From Anatilimnocola aggregata (lineage in GTDB: Bacteria > Planctomycetota > Planctomycetia > Pirellulales > Pirellulaceae): 64,000 nt of DNA. Numbering within the stretch: the stretch's first letter is position 1; each line of letters begins with the position of its first letter. The translations under genes were made by a program, and so were the position numbers. The stretch covers positions 8,122,001-8,186,000 of the forward strand of contig NZ_CP036274.1 of assembly GCF_007747655.1 (NCBI RefSeq), written 5' to 3'. This document shows, piece by piece, positions 42,851 through 52,031 of the stretch. The notes beneath the pieces are model-generated. The model saw only the letters and a program-made list of their open reading frames with translations, ran no database searches and was not told where the DNA came from.

Positions 42851-44989
42851 TTACGAGTTGAGATACTTGGTTGCAAGCTCCGGGTCAGTGCACCAGAGGT
42901 CCAGCGACTGATGCTTGCCATCCTTATTCCAGCTTTCTGGGCGCTCAATGTTGATGTCCACTTGCGGCTTCAAAACCGGAAAATACTCCTTTACGGCGTT
43001 GCGCATTACCGCGGCGGTCACTTTCGCGACGGCGGCCAATTGATGCCTGGGTGCCTCGAACACAAACGCATCGTGAAGTGGGAGCAGAAGTCTCGCACTG
43101 TACTGTGGATAAAGCCGATAGAGGCGATTCCCCGCCGCTTTAAAGACAACAGCTGCCGATCCCTGAACCGGCGTGTTGCGCATCCAGTTCGTCTCCCACT
43201 GGGTTAGCAGGCCTTCCCGCCCGCGATAGCGTCGGACGCCTGTGACTAACTCCACATAGCCGCGAATCTGACCATAATCGGCAGCCTGCTTCAGCGCACG
43301 CGCCAGTTCCGGGAACAGACCGAGGAACTCGTCCAGCTGTTGCTGGGCGGAGTGTTGGGCAATCCCTAGCTGGGTTGATAACCCACGAGCTGTAATGTTA
43401 TAGATCGTGGCCAGCGTGAAGACTTTCATCCGGGACCGCTCAACTTTATACCACTTCTTGAATTCCCCATCAGGCAATTTGATTGCCTCGGATGGAAGTT
43501 GGCTGTGGTAGTACTTTTTCGCCATCCTGGAATACACATCGCCGGAATTGAACATCTCAACCAATCGCGGTTCGCTGTATAAAGCAGCTGCGATGCCAAC
43601 CTCTATCTGCGACAGATCTACTTCTCCGATTCCCCTGGTCTGAGTGTTTTGGGGTACAACGAGCGGGCGCAGGGCCTTGCCAATGCCGCCAATGTTGGGC
43701 CAGCGCATGCTGTTACGGGTGGACTCAGCGCCCAGTTGCCGGTGGTCAGGATGACAACGACCGTCGGCGCCGATCAATTCACCACTGAACATCTTGTCGT
43801 TTAACAGCCGCCGAATTCGGCGGCACTGTCGCAGTTTAGCAATCGCCGGATCGCGGTCTTCAATTGCTTCCAGGCGGTTATCATCGAACGAGTATTCGTC
43901 CCCTTGGCGGAAATATTCGAGCAGTCCTTTCTTCTGCATGAACCGCTCGACCTGTCGCTGGTTGTTCGCGTTTTCCAATCCGTGGTCTTGCAACTCTGCG
44001 GAGAGCCGTTTGAAATTCGCCACGCAGGCTTGGTGAACCTGTGCCAGCCGTTTGGGGCAGAGGTAAATACCGTCATAGTGCATTCGGGCGTTGGTCACCG
44101 CCCATGGCATTTCTACTGTTTGCAGGTGAGTAAGTGCATTGGTTCGCATCGCTTCGTTGACCTGCAGCGAATAGAGAAGGCCCACGGCCACCGCATCTGC
44201 AGCGGAGTAGTCAATTTGTCGCTGGGAAAACGGTCGTCCTACCCTGTGCCCGAGGAACGACCTTCGGCGTTCTTCTTTGCTGCCGGCAAATGGGTGCTCA
44301 ATACCATGCTGGCGGCAAACTGAAACTAGGTCGCACCGGTTCGCAATTTCTTGCTCTGAGCCATACTTGGTGTACACACTTCGCGTGCCATCGTCTTGGT
44401 TCCGCGGCTGATTGCGAACGTGGAACCGACCCAACAACTGGCAGCGTTGGGCCACCCAGGAATCCCAGAGTACTCGTGGCTCGCGCAGCCCCAGCTGCCA
44501 TAGACATTGCAGGTTCGCAGACGCAAAATGGCAACAGAACGATAACGGCAGATCCAGCACAGCCTGCACGTACGGCAGCACGGCCGAGTTGTCCACGCCC
44601 GCTACAAACCGGAACAGTTGGACCTTTCCATCTTGGTGGGTCTCGATAAGCGCGAAACTGAAGAGCAACGGGACGACTGACCGCGGGTCATTCCAAAGTT
44701 GCGACTGGCCATCGAGAACCTTCACCACCACGCCGGGGCGAGAGTACTGTACCTCAGTAACAAATCCGACGTGCGTTACGGGCCGCTGGCGGACGAACTC
44801 GACCATCGCCTGCCCGCCAACCTCGTCCCCTACAAAATGAATATTCGACTCATAGTAGGCCGCTGAACGAAGCAGGACTGGTGTGGCTGGTGCTGCTTGG
44901 GGGTTAGCTTCTGACCGTTCCAGCCGCGCTTCCCAGCCGGGCAAAAGGAACTTTCTGAATATGTCACTTGTCATAAGTATGGGGTCCAT
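42851..44989 (-). CDS. Family A DNA polymerase (element-encoded)
   Basis: 712 residues from the ATG at 44989; the frame continues upstream into the helicase gene, and ATGs at 45028 and 44974 are alternatives. The N-terminal third looks like a degenerate 3'-5' exonuclease fold (THVGFVTEVQYSRPG, ANLQCLWQLG, DSWVAQRCQLLG) lacking the full acidic set. Polymerase motif A is GEVDLSQIEVGIAAAL, motif B is RSRMKVFTLATIYN with N where polymerases I have G, and motif C is LLPLHDAFVFE with HDA instead of HDE. The catalytic aspartates in A and C are kept. Likely copies the element or repairs it; phage-type Pol A is the nearest analogue. Follows the helicase gene. Confidence 0.9.
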   Translation of the reverse strand: MDPILMTSDIFRKFLLPGWEARLERSEANPQAAPATPVLLRSAAYYESNIHFVGDEVGGQAMVEFVRQRPVTHVGFVTEVQYSRPGVVVKVLDGQSQLWNDPRSVVPLLFSFALIETHQDGKVQLFRFVAGVDNSAVLPYVQAVLDLPLSFCCHFASANLQCLWQLGLREPRVLWDSWVAQRCQLLGRFHVRNQPRNQDDGTRSVYTKYGSEQEIANRCDLVSVCRQHGIEHPFAGSKEERRRSFLGHRVGRPFSQRQIDYSAADAVAVGLLYSLQVNEAMRTNALTHLQTVEMPWAVTNARMHYDGIYLCPKRLAQVHQACVANFKRLSAELQDHGLENANNQRQVERFMQKKGLLEYFRQGDEYSFDDNRLEAIEDRDPAIAKLRQCRRIRRLLNDKMFSGELIGADGRCHPDHRQLGAESTRNSMRWPNIGGIGKALRPLVVPQNTQTRGIGEVDLSQIEVGIAAALYSEPRLVEMFNSGDVYSRMAKKYYHSQLPSEAIKLPDGEFKKWYKVERSRMKVFTLATIYNITARGLSTQLGIAQHSAQQQLDEFLGLFPELARALKQAADYGQIRGYVELVTGVRRYRGREGLLTQWETNWMRNTPVQGSAAVVFKAAGNRLYRLYPQYSARLLLPLHDAFVFEAPRHQLAAVAKVTAAVMRNAVKEYFPVLKPQVDINIERPESWNKDGKHQSLDLWCTDPELATKYLNS

Positions 44990-45056
44990 CGTTTTGTTCG
45001 CAACTCTTTCAGGTGGGACACAATCCATAAGTACATTGCTTAATAAGGCTTTGTGT

Positions 45057-46886
45057 CTACCACTTCTGGGTGGTGCGGCGGGACACGGTTCGTCTGGAAA
45101 GGCCCAACTCAGTAGCAATTTGCTGGTTTGAGGCGCCCTGTGCTTTACGGCGCTGGATATGGGCTGCTTGGACCACTCGAAGGCTGCGATCGGCATCGCG
45201 ACGGCTGAGAACCTCGAAATAAGCGCGGGCCTGGGCGAGAGAATCAAACTCCACATCGAAATCTACGTTGGGCAGCTTTCCAGTGTGGAAAGTAATGACC
45301 TCCCGCGGCTTCGTAAAAGGCCTAACGCGGCCAATTGCCTGCACGATAACGTCGCCCTCCTGTTGCACCAAAATGTCTTGGGCGAGCGCAGGAATAGCGG
45401 TGCTTCGGGAGGCAGGATTGCCGACCTCAGCGAGTCGGCCCCTTAGGGAATCGTAGCGAATCTCGACCCTCCATCCGCCGTCCACTGGGTCAAGATCTTG
45501 CAAAGTTCGCTCAATAGCCTCGGGATTTGCGTAGTAGCTCATCAAGCAATAGGCAGCGTCGAACTCCTCGAAACGATTGATGCCGGACACCCCATAGTTA
45601 ATTAGCGGAACGTTCACGGGGTCGGCAAGGCAATGCGAGTCCCAGTTCTCGGTAATCACACGAGCATTGGAGATACCAAGCCGTACAAGACAAGCCTGAA
45701 GCCCATTGGAGCAGGTTGGGATAAACCGTTTGCGAGCAATTAGCAAAGTGCGTTTGCCGGCGCGAATGTTTCGAGCTATCTTTTCTGCGTAGAAGTCAAA
45801 GATCTGCGGCGCATTTCCGGGAAAGTACTTAGCGGCTCCACCGATCCAATTCAAATTGAAGAATCGAGTGTTTGGGTTTGAAAATCGATGGTCAGCGTAG
45901 GGCGACGTTGGTGATTTGCGGTTCGAGTCTGGATCTGTACGATAACCAACCAGATGTGACGCTGTCGAAGCGGAAAAGACAACGTACTCTTTGCCGAGCC
46001 GTACTGGCGCGGCGAAAGAAAGATTCCCTTCGCGCAGTCGGCGAGAGCGAACGTCCGATTTTCCAAATGCGCCGAGATCAAAGCCTAGAAACTGAAAGTC
46101 ACGCCCTGCACGCTGACGACCGAGACGCTGAGTCGCAATCGCCCATTTGCGTGAACCGCGCGGTGCGGTCCAAGAATTCAACCTCAAATCACTTTCGCTG
46201 GCTGCGATCAGTGTCTCGGTCCAGCGAACCCATTCCTTGGGAAGCTCGCCTAACTTCGAGTCGGCTGATAATTGCCGCTGGATCGTGAGAAACTGTGACA
46301 GTCCCACGGCTGTGATTGAGCGGCGCCGATCGTGGAGCAAGATATTAGATTCGTCGACAAGAGTCAGCATCCGCTTAGCCCGAATGGTCTTCCGCATACG
46401 GCTGACGAATTCGGTGTCAAGGTTTAGGTGCTGTTGCGTCGCAACAATTACCTTCTGGCCATGCAAGGCGCTATACTGACGGGGCCAAGTGCAGGTAGCA
46501 AACAGTGGGCAAGTATGGCAAAGTTCCATACGCCCGAGCTAGGCGCATCCGCTCTTCTCAAAGCTTTGCCATTCACGGTTAAGGTCGCCACACCGTTGAA
46601 ACGGGCGAGGCCGCAGTACACTGCGTTCAACCGATGCCGGCAGACGCTTCAATACTTCCTCAAGGATATCGTTGCGTGGTACCATAAGTAACACGGCATC
46701 AAATTTTGTGTCGTCTTTCGATATGTGCTGAATAATCCTTATAATCAACTCTGTCTTTCCGACACCAACGGGCAGATTGATCAGTAGCCGACCGTCAGCG
46801 TGGGTCAATTGCTGCAGGGCGTGCCGACCAGTAAGGCCCTGGCGAAAGTCCGCCAGGGCCATGAAACCATCAACTCGCACTGCCAT
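45057..46886 (-). pseudogene. DinG/XPD-like helicase with in-frame amber codon
   Basis: One reading frame of 610 codons interrupted only by a TAG at 46541-46539 (codon 116). Before it: Walker A LINLPVGVGKTELIIRII. After it: a DEAH-like LVDESN box, and motif VI VIVQAIGRVRPFTKP with VITFHTG. Cysteines around the stop (KSGCA-stop-LGRMELCHTCPLFATC) form C-x8-C-x2-C-x5-C between Walker A and B, the place of the Fe-S cluster in DinG/XPD helicases. The C-terminus adds a helix-turn-helix (NQQIATELGLSRRTVSRR). Either a recent nonsense mutation, a sequencing error, or readthrough. If not read through, the ATG at 46529 could still give the C-terminal 490 residues. Neighbours are the polymerase and an SSB-like gene. 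Confidence 0.8.
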
Positions 46887-46888
46887 GG

Positions 46889-47662
46889 TTAAATCTGCAC
46901 CCCCAGCACGTTCATGGACGCGGCAATCTCAGGGTATGTTGCCAGCAGCTCGTTGGTGATCCGTTGGTACACACTAGCGATGTCCAGTTCACCCTTTTCG
47001 AAGCGCTCGCCAAAGATACGAATCGACGATGCCCCATCATCTGCTCCAGGTGGCAGAGGAACCCAGTTCAAGCTGTAGTCGTAGGCGGCCGTTTTTTGCA
47101 CCGTGACGACAAGCGGATTCTTTCGCGACATAAAGTGCTTCAGCATTTCGCGCACCTGGGGCAAGAGTGCTCCGGGGCGACTATCCGGTCGGATTTCAAG
47201 GACCCCCACGTTCCTGACCGTCACGTCGTAAATGGGCAGCAAGGACTGCAGCGTGACTTTAATGCCCACTCGGCAGAGCAAGCAGCCTGACCCGTTGCAC
47301 TGGACAGAGCCCCTCAGCTTTGCGATGTCAGGCCAATGCGTTTCGACCTGTACGACCCCGGCGGTGAAAGGGACCAACAGCCGCGTATTATCGCCAACCC
47401 GAATAAGACGCACTGCAGCGTTCGTAGTCTCCTCAGTCGCCACTGGCCATGCTTCGAACGCACTGACCATCTCCGACGACTTGCGATCGCGAGAGGTCGC
47501 TTCCTGCGTGGTTTGCACGTGCGATTGGTGGGAACGCCCGGTTTTGGTCGACCCGCCGTACGGCTGCTGACTTGCCGCGCTCGACAGTGGCGAGGATTTC
47601 GGGTTTGGCGGCAGCACAAGGTTTTTTTTCTCGGTGTTGCGCGAGCGGTTAATCGGACCCAT
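46889..47662 (-). CDS. Probable single-strand-DNA-binding protein of the element
   Basis: 257 residues from the ATG at 47662, which overlaps the stop of the upstream regulator (TAATG) and has AAAGGGGA as ribosome-binding site. A disordered, Ser/Thr/Lys-rich N-terminus (about 1-75) is followed by an all-beta-like core with a C-x4-C-x2-C cluster (VQCNGSGCLLCRVG), LLPIYDVTVRNVGVLEIRP and PGALLPQVREMLKHF. The layout recalls phage gp32/gp2.5-type binding proteins, where a Cys cluster is followed by a conversion to DNA contacts. This is inference from pattern; the operon with helicase and polymerase supports it. Confidence 0.6.
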   Translation of the reverse strand: MGPINRSRNTEKKNLVLPPNPKSSPLSSAASQQPYGGSTKTGRSHQSHVQTTQEATSRDRKSSEMVSAFEAWPVATEETTNAAVRLIRVGDNTRLLVPFTAGVVQVETHWPDIAKLRGSVQCNGSGCLLCRVGIKVTLQSLLPIYDVTVRNVGVLEIRPDSRPGALLPQVREMLKHFMSRKNPLVVTVQKTAAYDYSLNWVPLPPGADDGASSIRIFGERFEKGELDIASVYQRITNELLATYPEIAASMNVLGVQI

Positions 47663-47886
47663 TACATGGTCCCCTTTGCTGGCTGGGCCCGAACCGGCCG
47701 ACAACCGTTCGCGATCCAGTACGCGATAACATCGCGGTCCCAACGCACTAGTGCGCCGATACGCACTGGCGGTGGCATCTTGCCGCCATCGACTAAGCGG
47801 TACACATGCCGTTGCGAACAAGCGAGAAGCTCAGACACGTGCGCAACAGTGATCAGTTGCACGTTTTCAGAATCAGCCATCCACAC
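47662..47886 (-). CDS. AlpA/excisionase-like helix-turn-helix protein
   Basis: 74 residues. A MerR-like winged helix of the helix_turn_helix_17 type: ITVAHVSELLACSQRHVYRLVDGGKMPPPVRIGALVRWDRDVIAYWIANG. Such small proteins act as excisionases or activators in integrated elements. Its stop codon overlaps the start of the SSB-like gene by one base (TAATG), so it opens a coupled operon with SSB-like, helicase and polymerase genes. A palindrome lies 26-40 bases before its start. Confidence 0.9.
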   Translation of the reverse strand: MWMADSENVQLITVAHVSELLACSQRHVYRLVDGGKMPPPVRIGALVRWDRDVIAYWIANGCRPVRAQPAKGTM

Positions 47887-48536
47887 CCTCCTCCATTAGT
47901 AACAATCGCTGACCGCACCGTGCGGTTCGCAGCCCAATGATCGAGAAGGTGGGAGCAGCGGGCGAAGCGTTGATTCGATCGACTAAACCCCCGCACGCTA
48001 GATCCGAGCTCGGTCAACGCTTCATTAACGCTTGAGCAATGCTCGGTCTTGGCTTGTCGTCTGTTGAATGTCGCACGTCTGAACTGGACACTTGGTTCAG
48101 AACATGTTGCCAGCGGTAAGTCGGCGCGAAGTTGGCTCCAGCACTCAAGAGTACTGTCCGACGACTGTGGATATGGCCGGCGAAACCTTGCCAGCGACCT
48201 ACATTCGCAGCAACGATGCGAAGCCAATGCCGAACGACAAGGCACTGAGGGAAGTGACTGCCGATATGGTCACACCAAGCCAACGAGAACAGCGGAAGTG
48301 GTGGCGGCAGTCGTAGAGACTGGCTGGCAGACCCAAATAGTCCCAATGGATTGAAAACTATCTTGCGTGGTGGGATCTGCCTTCCAAATGACCCGTCGCA
48401 GCTGTCCACTTCACCCGCCAAGAACTCGGCGATTCGGGGTAAGTCAGAACGCCGGCGCGGGTTCGGATTTCATATCCAACATGGTCGGACAGTACCCATT
48501 CAAAATAGCCAAGACATCTTTCATCTAACGTTGAGT
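47887..48536. other. Non-coding gap upstream of the replication operon
   Basis: 650 bp with mutually overlapping short frames on both strands but none with a credible start, RBS and composition. It contains the palindrome at 47912-47926 and two copies of GCTCGGTC near 48009 and 48042. Probable control region of the minus-strand operon, and possibly an origin or maintenance site of the element; nothing decisive seen. Confidence 0.45.
47912..47926. promoter_or_regulatory. Palindromic operator candidate upstream of the AlpA-like gene
   Basis: ACCGCAC-C-GTGCGGT, perfect 7-bp arms around one base, 26 bases upstream of the regulator start. Placement suits binding by the regulator itself. Confidence 0.4.
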
Positions 48537-49550
48537 TCATTCGCTGTCTTGACCCGAAACGCTGCGCGCGTCTCTGAGCGACATCCTTAAGTACCACTTA
48601 TGCGAATTGGGGCCTTGCGATCTCCAAATTCGCCCGCGATTGTCACACCCAAAGCAGCCATCAGTGGACTTTTTTCCGGCATGACGATTGGTTCGCAACG
48701 TTGCAATCTTTACTCGCTCAACATTCGCTGCTTCCTTAGCGCTAACCCAGAGAGGCGAGGCTCTATCAAACGCTGGGACTGCCGTCATTAACTTATCCAG
48801 CTCGGCATTGGCATCAAAAACTGCTTCCGAACCATTTCGTGGAAATTGAGCCAAATTAGGTTTGTCGGTATCTTCGATAGTGATTGCCACCGGACAATTT
48901 CCTGCAGTGACAGCGGTTGCTGTGAGAAGGTTGCCCTCATTTTCGGCCAGCAAGTCCGCGTAATGGTATTTGGGCGACAAAACATCAAGTCGTAAAGCTC
49001 GCTTCCCTTCTTCTACAAGATTTCTCAGGCATTCTCGAACACGCTTCAAAGCTTCGCGCAGGTTAAGCGCTTCGTCAGTCGTCAACCGGATTCGCATCCG
49101 GGTTGAACGGGCCGAATCTTCTACTGCATACAACGATGGTTCGAACAGGGACCAGAGGTCGGCCATCCCATCGATATCTGGCGAGGAGTTCAGATAGCAC
49201 AAGCTAGATTTCAGATCAGAGGCGTATTCCGCGCCAAGTGGCAAGTCGAACTTCCGTGTCGAATCAATCCTAGGCCGCTGCAATGCGGTACCAATGCGAT
49301 CATAACACTGATCAATAATTTCTGAATTGCGAACAAGAGCGTCAAATATTATCTCGCGAATAGGCGAGACATTCGAGGCATTCGATCCCTCACTATGGAC
49401 GACGACACCGGGGTTCAATGAAGCCTTCAGCCACGTCTCGAAAATGCAGTGCTCGGCTTCATGAGCTGCATCAACAATCAGCTGATATCTGTGCTCAGAA
49501 TAAATCACAAAGTTCAAAAAATCTTTGCTCCAACTCTCGGCCTCCTGCAC
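48537..49550 (-). CDS. Hypothetical element protein A
   Basis: 337 residues from GTG 49550, the only in-frame start after a stop at 49557-49559. Mostly helical and acidic in the N-terminal two thirds (FLNFVIYSEHRYQLIVDAAHEAEHCIFETW, LNLREALKRVRECLRNLVEEGKRALRLD). The C-terminus has a distinct segment, PLWVSAKEAANVERVKIATLRTNR followed by a CFGC pair and KWYLRMSLRD, which looks like a helix-turn-helix plus short basic finger. Not recognised as any family. Paired with gene B (stop of B is 6 bp before its start), so they are probably translated together. Confidence 0.6.
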   Translation of the reverse strand: MQEAESWSKDFLNFVIYSEHRYQLIVDAAHEAEHCIFETWLKASLNPGVVVHSEGSNASNVSPIREIIFDALVRNSEIIDQCYDRIGTALQRPRIDSTRKFDLPLGAEYASDLKSSLCYLNSSPDIDGMADLWSLFEPSLYAVEDSARSTRMRIRLTTDEALNLREALKRVRECLRNLVEEGKRALRLDVLSPKYHYADLLAENEGNLLTATAVTAGNCPVAITIEDTDKPNLAQFPRNGSEAVFDANAELDKLMTAVPAFDRASPLWVSAKEAANVERVKIATLRTNRHAGKKSTDGCFGCDNRGRIWRSQGPNSHKWYLRMSLRDARSVSGQDSE

Positions 49551-49556
49551 AGAAAA

Positions 49557-50105
49557 TCATTCAGGCATTCCAAATATGTCAACCATGAGTTTTAAACGCT
49601 GCTCTTGGACAACTCCCTTTAGTGCCTGTGCTACGTTGAGCGACGCAGTCATAGCTGCAGGGGTGATGGAGGAGCGGTCGAGGTTGCGTTCAACGTCGAT
49701 TCTTTGATTGGCGAGGGATTTGCGAATCTCCAGAATACACGAACCCCCCTTCCTCCCAAGTTCCTCAAACTGAGCCACAAGTTCTAGGATTCGCGTTAAC
49801 TGCACCGCACTTCTGCGGCACTGTCTTACGTCTGCAAGGATGCGTCTGAATTGGCGAATTGTTTCAGCCAGCAGTGATAGTTCTTTGGGCAGAACGTGGT
49901 GGGTGGCTTGGTCCAGGCGGTAAAGCAGATCTTTTTGGCGAATTTCGCCCTGCGAGATCACTTCCCAACTTTCATCCTCACTGACCACAGGTCTTTGATT
50001 AGCAGTCGCGTCAGTTTTGCAACGCATATTCAAGGCAAAATCTATGGAGAAGCTAAACAGCCTTTCGGCGCGATCGAGTACGACTTTGAGCAATTCGGAG
50101 TTCAT
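49557..50105 (-). CDS. Hypothetical element protein B
   Basis: 182 residues from the ATG at 50105, which has AGGTGG 8 bases upstream; the frame is open to 50216. Predicted almost wholly alpha-helical, with heptad-like spacing (LLYRLDQATHHVLPKELSLLAETIRQFRRILADVRQCRRSAVQLTRILELVAQFEELGRKG, about 75-135), suggesting a coiled coil. No motif recognised. Located upstream of protein A in the same orientation, 6 bp apart. Confidence 0.6.
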   Translation of the reverse strand: MNSELLKVVLDRAERLFSFSIDFALNMRCKTDATANQRPVVSEDESWEVISQGEIRQKDLLYRLDQATHHVLPKELSLLAETIRQFRRILADVRQCRRSAVQLTRILELVAQFEELGRKGGSCILEIRKSLANQRIDVERNLDRSSITPAAMTASLNVAQALKGVVQEQRLKLMVDIFGMPE

Positions 50106-50381
50106 CTGCGTCGCCACCTGTATTCGCTTTCCTACCCAGCGGCGGCTGGGTCCCCTGCTCGACCAACTAAATTTCTGACGGAAACGCGTCACAATACATT
50201 GACGCCAGATTAGCATCTGAGCGATCGCATTGCTTCATTTGTCCGCAATTCTGGGTCTACACAGCGGTGGTTGACGGACGGGAAGAGGGCAGATGTGGTT
50301 TTCTCTTCAACCCGCATACGGCTCCTCTCGGCCTATCTTGCGATTGCGGTTTTCACCCCAGCTTCTTGAAAGGAGGTGCGC

Positions 50382-50624
50382 TTGCAGCTCACCACGTTGG
50401 TTGTCTGTTTTTCGTTGGCCTTGGCGGCTTTGGCGGTAGCTTTGGTGCGGCAAGTTCGGCTGCACCGAGCGACTCGAAGACTGCTGGGAAGGTTTGTTCA
50501 GCACAGGAGAACTTGTAAGCATGAAACACCTCGGTCTCGTGATCGTCGCCGTCGCAGGCTACGGCCTCGCCGGTTGCAGCACCGACGAACGCCTGGCGGA
50601 CCTGGCTCAGCAGGTCACGCATGA
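50382..50624 (+). CDS. Small membrane-anchored basic protein overlapping the lipoprotein gene
   Basis: TTG start at 50382 (GTG 50376 possible) 5 bases after a perfect AGGAGG. 80 residues: a hydrophobic N-terminus (LTTLVVCFSLALAALAVAL) followed by a strongly basic tail (HRATRRLLGRF, then Arg-rich). The last 104 bases overlap the lipoprotein gene in another frame. The strong RBS and membrane helix argue for expression; the Arg-rich part may just be the frame-shifted shadow of the lipoprotein gene. Confidence 0.4.
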   Translation: MQLTTLVVCFSLALAALAVALVRQVRLHRATRRLLGRFVQHRRTCKHETPRSRDRRRRRLRPRRLQHRRTPGGPGSAGHA

Positions 50625-51069
50625 ACAGGCTGCTCAGAATGAACGGATGGCTGAAGCCTCCCGGACTGTAGCCCAGGGAAGCCAACAACTCGTCGAGGCC
50701 GATGCGCAGGCTCGCCGTGAACTAATCGACCTTCAGCACGAGCTGCGTCGCGACCAGGCAGGAATTGCTCAGCAGCGCGACGTATTGGAGGTCGAACGAC
50801 GGGAGCTCGCCCAGGCTCGACACAAAGAAGCACTTATTACCAGCGGGCTTACCGCCGTGGGAATGCTACTCGCAGCCCTGGCTCCGCTGGTGATTGCTGC
50901 TATTTCACTCGTTGGTCTGTGGCGAGAGACAACGAAAGAAGAGGAGGGGCAGGTATTCATCGAAGAGCTTGCCCACTGCTTACTGGCTGAGCAACGGCCT
51001 TTGCTGCCGGAGCCCGCTCGTTCAAGACTCGAAACACCGGACGAGGATCAACAGCCTCCGCCCTTCTAG
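50521..51069 (+). CDS. Coiled-coil lipoprotein with C-terminal membrane helix
   Basis: 182 residues from the ATG at 50521, chosen over 50494 because it gives a clean lipoprotein signal (MKHLGLVIVAVAGYGLAGC, lipobox LAGC). Residues ~25-105 are a charged coiled coil rich in Glu, Gln and Arg. Residues ~110-140 are a hydrophobic helix (GLTAVGMLLAALAPLVIAAISLVGLW). The tail is acidic and Pro-rich. Likely envelope-spanning or membrane-tethered. It heads the rightward operon that continues with DUF1257, DUF2997 and the AAA ATPase. Confidence 0.78.
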   Translation: MKHLGLVIVAVAGYGLAGCSTDERLADLAQQVTHEQAAQNERMAEASRTVAQGSQQLVEADAQARRELIDLQHELRRDQAGIAQQRDVLEVERRELAQARHKEALITSGLTAVGMLLAALAPLVIAAISLVGLWRETTKEEEGQVFIEELAHCLLAEQRPLLPEPARSRLETPDEDQQPPPF

Positions 51070-51110
51070 AACGCTCACCCATCGAATCACCTTCACCCAG
51101 AAAGGTCTGC

Positions 51111-51482
51111 ATGTCACATATCGTTCAGATACAAACTCAGGTGCGTGATAGTGATGCCGTCCGCGCTGCCTGCTTGCGGCTGAAATTGCCAGCTCCCGTA
51201 CATGGAACTGCACGCTTATTCACCACCTCCGTCACTGGCTTGGCCGTCCAGTTACCGGGCTGGAAATACCCGGCCGTCTGCCAGCTGGAAACCGGCCAGG
51301 TTCAAATCGACAACTTCAATGGTCACTGGGGACGGCAGCAAGAGCTAGACCGGTTCCTGCAGGCCTATGCGGTCGAGAAGGCCAAGCTCGAAGCTCGTCG
51401 CAAAGGTTTTGTCGTGCAAGAGCAGCCTCTTACTGATGGTTCGATCAAACTTGTCATTCAAGTAACAGGAGGTGTCGCTTGA
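51111..51482 (+). CDS. DUF1257 protein (Ycf35-like)
   Basis: 123 residues. Shows the DUF1257 pattern: a start MSHIVQIQTQVRDSDAVRAAC, GLAVQLPGWKYPAVC, VQIDNFNGHWGRQQELDRFLQAY and a final VQEQPLTDGSIKLVIQV. DUF1257 is the domain of plastid and cyanobacterial Ycf35, whose function is unknown. RBS AGAAAGG before the ATG. It overlaps the next gene by 4 bases (TTGA) and lies before a DUF2997 gene and a Ycf46-like AAA ATPase, the combination seen in other bacteria. Confidence 0.9.
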   Translation: MSHIVQIQTQVRDSDAVRAACLRLKLPAPVHGTARLFTTSVTGLAVQLPGWKYPAVCQLETGQVQIDNFNGHWGRQQELDRFLQAYAVEKAKLEARRKGFVVQEQPLTDGSIKLVIQVTGGVA

Positions 51483-51685
51483 ACAGGATCATTGAAGTAA
51501 CGATCTCTCCTACCGGCGAGACACGTTTGGAAACTCACGGCTTTGCGGGCGGAGCCTGTCGACAAGGTAGTCAGTTTCTCGAACAGGCATTGGGCGCAAT
51601 GCTGCTGGAAAAGCTCACGCCCGAGTTCTACGCCAGCCAAGTCAACCAGGACCAGGTCGCTCGACAGCAGGGTTGCAGTCCTTAG
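51479..51685 (+). CDS. DUF2997 protein
   Basis: 68 residues from TTG 51479, 6 bases after AGGAGG and overlapping the stop of DUF1257 (TTGA). MNRIIEVTISPTGETRLETHGFAGGACRQGSQFLEQALG matches DUF2997, including the GCR-like cysteine (GGACRQGS). Function unknown; usually found with DUF1257. Full length, translationally coupled to the previous gene. Confidence 0.88.
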   Translation: MNRIIEVTISPTGETRLETHGFAGGACRQGSQFLEQALGAMLLEKLTPEFYASQVNQDQVARQQGCSP

Positions 51686-52031
51686 GAACTCCCGAGAGCC
51701 CAGCTGCAGTCCCTCTTGGCTGCGACCTTGCCGGTTTAAGCCAGTCTCCAAGGTCGCTAGTTTCTGTGCGGTCTTGGTGTCTCGCAATCTCTTAATTATG
51801 CGAGAGCTAGTCCGCACCAAGCTCAAAACAGCAGAAAGCGACCTGGGTCAGGTTGCACGCCTCAAACGCCACGCTTGAGGGCTGCCTTCATTGTCGGCAT
51901 TGGTTGCACCTTCTGACATACCGTTCCCGGCAGTTACGTCGGGAACGCGTGAACACGAGCCAAGCAATCCACTCGCCGGACAATTTGTCTGGCTTCGCCT
52001 AATTCTATCTCACCACCCTCGGAGTCACTCC
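51686..52031. other. Intergenic between DUF2997 and AAA ATPase, nothing recognised
   Basis: 346 bp. A hairpin (CTCGCA/TGCGAG near 51791-51814) is present. A frame from 51891 (TTG) is continuous with the AAA gene, but the residues before 52032 do not look like family sequence. Confidence 0.4.

Noticed and set aside
48014-48421. Possible genes in the gap upstream of the replication operon
   Set aside because: Several frames on both strands overlap, none with a good start and RBS or a family-like sequence.
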